Part shown: in pieces, positions 55,801 through 64,000 of the stretch
How the letters are laid out: every line of letters starts with the position of its first letter
How positions within the stretch are numbered: position 1 is the stretch's first letter
Assembly (NCBI GenBank): GCA_964019425.1
Contig: OZ025805.1
Span: 592,501-656,500, forward strand
DNA from: Flectonema sp. DT1601
Lineage: Eukaryota > Euglenozoa > Diplonemea > Diplonemida > Diplonemidae
Direction: 5' to 3'
DNA: 64,000 nucleotides
Translations under genes and position numbers: made by a program
The notes under the pieces: model-generated
Databases searched by the model: none
Told to the model about the DNA's origin: nothing
The model's input: only the letters and a program-made list of their open reading frames with translations

Positions 55801-58800
55801 GTTTTACTGTAACGTCTGTGTCTTGCAATCCCCAACCCTCAAGATTCTGAACTAAAGGAGTTGGGTTAAGAACATTCGTTATAAGAACTTCTTGTGGCCA
55901 ATGATCAGTAATGGATGGTAAAACTTGAAGCATTTGACCAGGAACTGGTTCAGATAATCCCTCAGAATGTTGATAACATAAATGATACCAACCAGGTCTG
56001 TATAAAACACCATATCCGAGTGACACCTCAGATATATCTAGAAGTGTGTCGGTTACAGTTATTAAACCGTTTGCTGCTGGTCGGTAATCGTCATAAGTTC
56101 GAAGAGCAGGAAAACTTAAAATACCTCCCAAAGCATCACCAGGAAAGAACAATTGACAGTCGTGGTCAGGATCCCATGAATCTGTTCTATTCCAAACAGC
56201 GAACACTTTATCAGTATCAGTAAATCCCATTCCCTGAAATGATATTATACCTGGTTCACTAGCGTTTACTACTGATGGAGAAAAGCTGGTCGCTTCTCCT
56301 GAGACTAATATAGCACCCAAGTCTTTCCACTCACCTCTATGAACTTTATAACATAATTGATATCTTCCAGCCTCTGGAAATAAACCTTCCCACGTCACTT
56401 CTGTTAAGCTCCACATAACTGGTGGTGTTGTGAACACATTTGGTTTTAATGGTGTGAGTCTTTGCATACCAACGTTGTCACAAGACGTGTTAAATGGTAC
56501 AATGCGAGCTGAATCATTCCAACTGTTTAGTGCTCTACCTTCGAATGTAATTGTGTATCCTAATCCTACTCTGAATGGTCCGAGTGGCTTTGGTGATAAT
56601 GTTGAACTAAAGTCATGTGTTGCAGAAGTCACAGAACCGACAATATCAATAGGACCACACTGTGGTGGTTCGTAGAATAAAGTTGTCTGCTTTGTTCTGT
56701 AACATAATCTGAATGATCCAGATACAGAAAGGGGAGGTGGTGAATAATAGATTTCTGTTAACCCTCGAGAGTCATCACTTCCCAAGTCAGTCAGATATCC
56801 AAATCCAAATCTCACATCATCCGTACACTGCCTTGCAATTGGCATCAAAAATGCAGTGTCTCCCGATGGTGAAGCATCCAGTTCAGTTCCTACTATAGTA
56901 ATATTTATCTCCGCAGCTCCAAACCTTACAACCGGACAGCTAATGGCAACACCAGGAGCACCAGCAATGTTAAATGAGAATTGACCGGATTCCTCAAGGT
57001 AGCATGTCGTTGCGGATGCTGGCCAAGTTCTAGATTGACAAGGGTCGTAAATAGATCCTCCCGAGGGGATCGATAATGTTACGAGTTCATCGACGATAAT
57101 ATCAAATTGAGGGTCGGGATAGAATTGGATTTCTGCGGATAAAACTGCTTCAGAGAATGGAGGTTGTGGAAGTACTCCACCACGTGGAGCAATTCTACAA
57201 ACCTGATCTAAGAATGAACCAGCAACCCCTGGAAGTGATGAGTTGAACCCTAATACTAAACTAGAAGGGTCTGCGAAACCGACACTAGTTCCAGTTAGAG
57301 TGATGTTGATATCAACATTACCAGATCTGATATCCCTTTCGGATATCGTACATGGAGCAAAGCATTGATTACCATCCACATATAAACTCATGGTAGCAAT
57401 TCCTGGAGTGTTTGTTATTTCTATTTTAGCGATTCCACCAACCGCGGGTTGGAAAATATTCGGAGCCTGTCCGCGCAATCTATCAGACGCTGATTTGTAG
57501 TCAGCAGGCAACCCACCGACCATTGCACTTGGAGGTTCTGCGCTCTCAAAGATTGCAGCTAGTTCAGTATCAGTCAATAAACCAGAGTCGGGTGACATAT
57601 CAATGTAGACTTCTTCTGATCTTTGACAGATGTCATACACACTATCTTGTAATAAGGTAACCTGAAGGATGTTTAATCCACCAGTCGGTGTTGACCTCAT
57701 ATAATCAAGTCGTAAAAATGATGATGAACGACCTTGCCAACCAGTATTAAGTGCCGGGAACAACTGCGGTTCTGCATAGAAAGCCTTCGCTGCGATATTT
57801 TCACTGCCGGGTATGAAAAAGTCGCATGACAATGTTATATTAAAAACAATAGGTGTAGGACTCCTGATGTCTTGCTCAAGGATAACTATATTAGGAATAC
57901 GAAGGACTGATGCTTCAACAGTGAACTTAGCTGTCGAGACAATCGGTTGCAATCCAGAAGCCGTCGCAGGACCAACAATGGTAAATGATATTTCCTCATC
58001 AATCGGAATATCATACCAAGGCCTTGGCTGACTAGTAATCATTGGTAAGTCAGGAAAAGGAAAGAATAATCTAGTAAAAAACGGACTCGGTCCATCAGCA
58101 AAAACCACTTTCGTTGTATCAATCAACCCAGTACCAGTTGTCGGGATTAAACCTCCGTGAATCTTTTGACCAGTAAACACAGTATTTTGATCATACTTTA
58201 ACAAACAAGATTGATCACCTGCTGGACAAGTTAAATTACCTTCAATGAAACTGAAGATGGTGTCAGCTGCTGTTGGTGCCCAAAATTCCTCTGTTAAGAC
58301 AAGAGTAAAAGATGATCTGCCAAGACGAATGTCAGACTCGCATATCTGACCCGGAGTAGTATCAACAGTTACCTCACCAGGTACCGGGTTTATGACAAAA
58401 CAAAATACATTTTGATTAAACATCATTGAGTGTGAATCACTCAACACTGGTGTTGTCGATGATGCTGTAGCTGAAGCTGGAAAGTTCACACAAACCCTCT
58501 CTGAAAAATCAATATTATAAGTGGGTACCTCTGTAAAACTCACATTCAACATCCTGTCATTGGCGTTTAATACAATGGTTATTGAGGTGCTTGGAACGAT
58601 GTCAATTCTTTTATTATTAAAACCGGCGACACAAAAGTTGTTTGGTAAACCTCCCACAGGAACGACAGGACAATTACTGATGAAAGAGCTAGCGATGTCT
58701 GCTGGTCTGTTGATCCAAAGATCACCTTCCATTCTGAGTAAGAAAGAAATACTTCCATTTCGAACATCACGTTCATTAAACTCCAAATCATTCGCATGAA

Positions 58801-61800
58801 GACAACTCGAATGCGAACACGGAGATGTACTTCCCACCGATGGTTGTTGTTCCTGTAATGATATCTTTCCAGCTGTTTTTATAATCGTTAGGTACATGTC
58901 TTGTGATCCTATGCCAGATGCTGTAGCACATCCAAGTATAGAAACTCTTACAGACTGATCCTCAGTAATATCAAAGAGAGGATCAGGGACGGTTCGTAGT
59001 GTGAGTATGTTCCTATTTGGATTCTCAAAAACGAATCCAGTAGACGTTACGATATTTAAAAAACGCTCATCCCAACCATACGGTTGAGATACTACACTTT
59101 GAAGAGCAGGATCACAATTAACATTAGCAACGCAATCACACATCGATCTCTGTGGAACTCCAACAACACTTTGATCACAACGACTATTCTGACCTCCGAT
59201 AAAACACGATCCAGGATTGAAAGACCAAGATTCTCCGAATCCCATAATGAAATTAAGTTCAATTCCGTTACGCAAATCATCCTCTGTGATTACCTCAGGC
59301 ACTATGGTGATGTTAACAGGAGATGGTACGATAGTGAATTGCAATGGAACGTTATTCAGGTAGCTGGGGGCTATACCAGAAAAAACAGCTGATCCTCTTA
59401 TTATTATTGTCACCAACTCTGGAGTATCAATTTGGAATTGAGGATCAGCACGAAAACAAAATCTAAGTTTCGGTCTGTTAAGTGTCGGGTCGATAGTATT
59501 CTGATCTACTATACTAATGTCAGAAGGTTGGATTAAGGTTTGTTTTCTAGCATTGAATCCGAAAGGGGAGATTGATGCTACTCTGTTTGCTGACATGTCA
59601 CGTTGAATCTGAATTAAGTCATCAACGAAAGTATCATTCTGAGAACCATCTTGTGATATAAGAACGACGTCAACACAAGGTGAACCCGTTCGAAGTGAGT
59701 CTTCAGTAATTTGAGTATTCACTAGATATACCAACGCAGCGTCTTCGATTTCAATTTGAAAACGAGCCGGGTCTGGACCCTGAGCTGCTCCAGGAACAAT
59801 CCCTGAAACCACACACGATCCAGGAATATTACTGAAAACTATTTCAGCGTTTCTCGCATCGTATGTTGGAGTGCATTGAAGAGGAACAGATACTTCCCAA
59901 GGATTCTTTAATTCAATAGTCGACACCTGAATAAGATCACTTTTACGAGCATTAAACTCTGAGGAAGCAGATATACTAGTAAGACTATCGAATATACACA
60001 TCCGTTGTGTGTTAGTCATCGGTTGTGGCCAACGTTCTCCGAATAGTCGAAGGGTCAACTCAATAGGTTGAGTACATGTCTTTATTGAGAATTCCTTTAC
60101 TTGGTTTGGATATATTTCAAGACCACCAGAATCAGGAGTTATGACTAACGTTAAAGGATCAGTTGGATTACCAATCGGTGGGATGGTTGAACCGATCATC
60201 TCACCTAAAAACGAAAATGAAATCGTTTCTGGTTCAGAAATGTCATACGAATCACCAACCCAAACTGTCTGGTATTCCGTTGAGTTTATTTGAAATTCCA
60301 AAACATTGTTACACGTTGATGCTGCAGATGATAAGATTGTTGTATTTGGATTAATAAAAAGATTTTGTTCAACAGGTCCACGAACCATTGCTTCCCAACC
60401 ATTCGGTTGGGAAGCAATTGTTTTATCAGACACGACTCTTGGGACAAGTAATTCCATCGCATTATCAACCCAACACCCGGTATTTAAAGTTAGTGTTAGA
60501 GTTACTCCCGCCCTTATCTCTGATTCTGTGAAGGTATTCCTTGGTCCCAGTGTGACTCTCGGAGGTGTTACCGCAAAAGTAAAATTAACACTGCGTGGAT
60601 CTGGTTCTAGTCCAGACCTGAACATCTCACCAGGCATGTCAACAATTACCGTCTCATCTATTTTTAATAGAAATAAAGGATCTTGATAAAGTGTTAATTC
60701 GATAACATTCTGAGACACTACCGTGACAGACGTTACCGTCGGTGATATTTCCGGTCCTGGAAAAACGACTTCTTTTCTCGCAGTGAAACCCGAATCCGTA
60801 TTGACGTCAGGAGCTATCAAAGGAGCAGCAAGACCAGGCATGTTGCTACCGGCATTTGCAGCAACTGGTTTTGGCCAATCCTCACCAATTATAAAAGTGT
60901 AGTACCAGAGTATGGATTTGTAGTTGAAATTCGTTGGGATGGGTGACTGAGTTGATCCACCACACTTCTGACCAGAAGGATCACAACAAACATTTCCAGG
61001 ACAAGTACAACCACCAACAGTCCCACAAACATCACTTCTAACAGGGATAGTTGAACAAGATTCAGATGTTGGTAAAGCAACACAGTTAGAACCAGCTGTA
61101 GCATCAGTTGCTATTCTCCAGGTGTCACCAATTATAGTGAGTCGGAGTTTGAACTGTCCACTTGATCTGATCTCAGAGTCTTCGATTATGATTTCATTCA
61201 TTCTGTTTGGAAGAATACTTTCTGAACAAGAACCTGAACAACCTCTTCCATCAACTGCTTCCAATAGCAGTAAACCTGGAGATGGTTCTATCGTGAAGTA
61301 ACCATTTCCTGGTAGACCTGCTCCTCTTGGAATACCACCTCTGAATCCCCACGTGTACTGACTACCACCTGATATTTGTTCAGCAAGGTTTGGTGATTGT
61401 GATATCGTTTGAGAAATGAACTCTGATGTATCTCTTGATTCGTCACCCCACCAAGGTTGTAGTCCAGAAGTAGCACACGACCCAGGAATATCTAAAGTCA
61501 CATTCTGTGAGACACTAATATCATATGAGGCGAAGGGATTGAAATTAACAACAGTCACGGTATCTGATTGGAATACAACTGAACCAGGAACAACAGTTGT
61601 GTGAACATTATCAATACCTGGACCCCATGCTAAAGGATCCTTGTATGCGTATGTATGTTCTTGAGTTGGGTTAAGCTGACCTCTAATCATTGAAAGTAAG
61701 TCAGAACTACATTGTGATGTCCGTGAAAACCTTTCACCAGCTCTGTATGTGATTTGAAGCGACAGTCCACCATCACGAATCAACTGTTCAGTGATTGGTT

Positions 61801-64000
61801 GATCAACACCTAGTGATGTGATTATGTTGTTGGAATCTCCGTCAATTCCTTTTTTTATATTCAAATCTGCGATTCCATTCACAGGACGAACTATTAAATA
61901 TCTCGGAAGCCGATGACTCAACCCAGAACTAAACAGCGATGCTGGAAGTTGAATTTTAATAATATTATTGACATCAGCATTGTAAGTTATATCCTGTGAC
62001 AACATCACTGTAGCAGTTTGTGGACATGGAACGCTGTTGGGGACGAATATATTACCGAAAAGTGTATTGTCAGGCAGAACTGTTGAGGCCATGTTAAAGT
62101 TCGTAAACCCCGACTTAAACAAGACTTCTCTCAGATCTGGTGAAACACCAGCAGCAGTTTGCCAAGACTCTCCACACTGAAGTTGAATTCTCAATGAAAC
62201 TCTTCCTCTTATTATATCCTGTTCGTTGATGATAACTGCTTCACGGTAGGCGTTTTCATCAGGTATGAAAACGTTAGTGATTAAAGCTTGATTCCCAGTC
62301 GCACAATCAACAGATGCAGGCTGAGGAGGAGACATCACAGAACTAGGGTTAGATGGTAAGCCACTATCAGGTAATAAACCGATACATGCACTCAGTTGGA
62401 TTTCACCCTCAGATCTTAATATCCTAAATGATACAACAGAAGGGTTGACACCTACTCCACTTGATGTTAGTCTCGGAAAGATTTCAATCCTCACTTCTTC
62501 AAAAGGAACTCCAACTAAATCATAACTCGTAAACGGAAGTAACGTAATTTCTAATAGTCGAGATGAATTAGAAAAGTCAACATTAACACTTGCGGCATTA
62601 ACAATTGAAACTTTATTAGCCTGCCAACCCAAAGGTTCTGAAGTAGCCGTCACTAAAGAATTCAAACCTCCGATAAGATCTGTTTTAAACCCTCCTGGGT
62701 AGTTTACCTCATTCCATGTTTCTCCTAATTCAAATTCCACGTAGATAATACGACCTCCTATTCTGATGTCTTCTTCTGTTAGGTCAGGACAACGACCAGC
62801 AGAGACACCTCCAAGACACGTCAACCTACCTGGAGATGGAACTATATTTATTATGAAATCACTACATCCTGTAACACTGTTTGGACAGATTCCAGTAGTT
62901 GGAATTGGCCAACCCCTACCAATGTACGAGAGATCACTAACAACAGCATCATCTGTTATTGATATACTGATGTGCTCTTCTTGAGTTGTATCATAGAATG
63001 GATCAGGTTGAAGATTTAGTGTTAAAACTCGACCGTATGGAGCTCCCGGAAATGGGAAGTCAGAAACAACTGTTTGAATTTCAGGGAGGAGTTCTGTAGC
63101 ATTTTCAATTCGATTATTCCAACCAAACGGATTATCAAATATAGAGACATCCGACATAAGACGAAGTCCACCTTGTGGAATCCGATTCTGACCTCCACCA
63201 CCTCTTAAATCTGAAGAACAACAACCAACCCTCCACATCTCACCCACCCATGACAATGTAATCGAACCAGCACCTGCTCTTACTTGTTCCTCAGTGAGAT
63301 CTATAAAACTAGGAGCATGAGTTATTGTTGAATGCCTTACTGTTAGTATTCCATAATCTGGTATAATCGTCACATTAGCAGGTTGTCCAACTGGGATAAG
63401 AGCTGAACCAGTAAAGATTCCTTGAGTCACTGGAGGGACACCAGTAAAAGGAGGAATATTAATAAGAACGGATTCATCCGACCAAATCTCATAAATACTA
63501 TCAGGCGATAAACTGATTGTAATTAACTCAAGTGATACGGTCACAGCAGAATTAGGAATCAGAGTACTTTCACGTGATTCCCAATAAGTTGGAATTGGTC
63601 CTTGCGTTACTGCAACTGTTGTTGGTGCAAATGCGTTTCTTACATCAGTAGCAGACAATACACTAGCACACAAGTTTGCTGATGATGCTACTGTTCCTGT
63701 TGGTTGAGTTGAGGAACACCAAGTCTCTGTTCTACTCGACACGTCAGGAGTATATAAATTAGATCCTAAATTAGCCTGAGTGTCTGGATGGAATCCAGGA
63801 GGTGATCCAAACCTCATTTCAATCACAACCTGTCCAAGTCTTACCTGCGTCTCTGTAAATATCAATTGCTCAACATCACCATCAGTAGTCACACAATAGC
63901 TGTTCTTCCAAACACAAAGACCTGTACAAGATGACTGAACTGATCCAGAACAAGCAACAGTATTTCCATGTGGAATTACCCAACCTGGAGCAGCTTTGAT
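46838..64000 (-). CDS. Giant repeat-rich surface protein with polycystin-1-like membrane region (5' end outside window)
   Basis: Eight exons: 54459..>64000, 53666..54393, 53110..53595, 52201..53036, 50570..52131, 49646..50490, 49319..49432 and 46838..49222. All junctions keep frame. About 5,498 residues lie in the window; the start is beyond it. Residues to about 57,300 on the map form 14 diverged modules of 130-200 residues, each opening with a phrase like ITEDDIRxG, then a Trp, GWNARK, and DPxFDITxDExV. Next come about a dozen Ig/TIG-like modules with GxYxLCY. Near 54.3, 51.0 and 50.2 kb are short AIDDGG and GGxDT segments like cadherin or REJ linkers. The C terminus (46.8-49.2 kb) has a Ser/Thr-rich juxtamembrane region and five hydrophobic segments, including LHMWSAPMLVLPYALGYHTRVRRV, then an acidic tail; this resembles polycystin-1 transmembrane helices 1-5, without its channel domain. 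There is no visible PLAT or intact GPS. Confidence 0.75.
50491..50514. repeat. (GT)n microsatellite at a splice acceptor
   Basis: About eleven GT units on the plus strand (CA on the sense strand) form the end of an intron in the giant gene, so the acceptor reads CACACAG. Confidence 0.9.
57300..63892 (-). repeat. Fourteen-fold coding repeat in the giant gene
   Basis: Openings such as LTEEQVRAG, LTEEDIRIG, INEQDIIRG, ITEQLIRDG, FTESEIRAG, ITEDSLRTG, ITEDDLRNG, FNERDVRNG, ICESDIRLG, ILEQDIRSP and ISERDIRSG recur along the protein, spaced roughly 130-200 residues, each usually followed by a Trp about ten residues on. The repeats are divergent at the DNA level, so the expansion is old. Confidence 0.8.

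Noticed and set aside
54659-62984. Several plus-strand frames of 60-126 residues across the giant gene
   Set aside because: They are antisense shadows of a continuous 3,190-codon coding frame.
1-64000. CRISPR arrays, prokaryotic operons or retroelement genes
   Set aside because: No regularly spaced repeats, ribosome-binding sites or reverse transcriptase/capsid-type coding sequence could be recognised; the genes are spliced and spaced as in a nucleus.

Overview
The window is nuclear DNA of a single-celled eukaryote. The evidence is GT-AG introns interrupting many genes, an intact ATP synthase c subunit carrying a mitochondrial presequence, eIF4E, a gamma-tubulin complex subunit, ankyrin/TPR proteins, and AT-rich spacers full of long A and T homopolymers. 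The lineage is not fixed by the sequence. A nuclear c-subunit gene, every credible gene on the minus strand, and a CAG very close upstream of many start codons would suit a lineage with one-directional gene arrays and spliced-leader trans-splicing, such as Euglenozoa. This is inference only.

Layout, left to right, all genes on the minus strand. 1-4.0 kb: 3' part of a CLU/TPR/IQ protein. 4.2-8.0 kb: TARBP1/Trm3-like tRNA 2'-O-methyltransferase. 8.26-8.64 kb: ATP synthase subunit c. 8.65-16.5 kb: gene-free, with homopolymers, small hairpins, copies of a dispersed repeat, and a 1.18-kb element with 47-bp terminal inverted repeats that carries a piece of 28S rRNA gene and tRNA-like segments. 16.5-22.2 kb: ubiquitin-like/ankyrin protein, LYR-motif protein, secreted YbjN-like protein, and three small two-cysteine paralogues of unknown function, with a second 28S fragment among them. 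22.9-24.1 kb: branched-chain acyl-CoA dehydrogenase. 24.1-28.3 kb: gene-free. 28.3-31.0 kb: an eIF4E with a very long N-terminal extension. 31.7-42.4 kb: PH-like/PDZ scaffold, shortened MsrA, probably myristoylated HAD phosphatase, gamma-tubulin complex protein, multipass membrane protein and coiled-coil protein. 42.4-45.2 kb: spliced TPR protein. 46.8->64 kb: one giant eight-exon (or more) gene for a repeat-rich surface protein ending in a polycystin-1-like membrane region; its 5' end lies outside.

The genes do not form one pathway. They mix translation/RNA modification (eIF4E, TARBP1), mitochondrial energy metabolism (c subunit, acyl-CoA dehydrogenase, LYR protein, CLU-type protein), cytoskeleton (gamma-tubulin complex) and the cell surface (giant protein). 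Twenty coding introns could be placed by reading-frame continuity; sixteen begin GTATG or GTTTG and all end CAG. The most unusual items are the rRNA-carrying inverted-repeat element, the small two-cysteine gene cluster under strong purifying selection, the eIF4E fusion, and the giant repeat protein.
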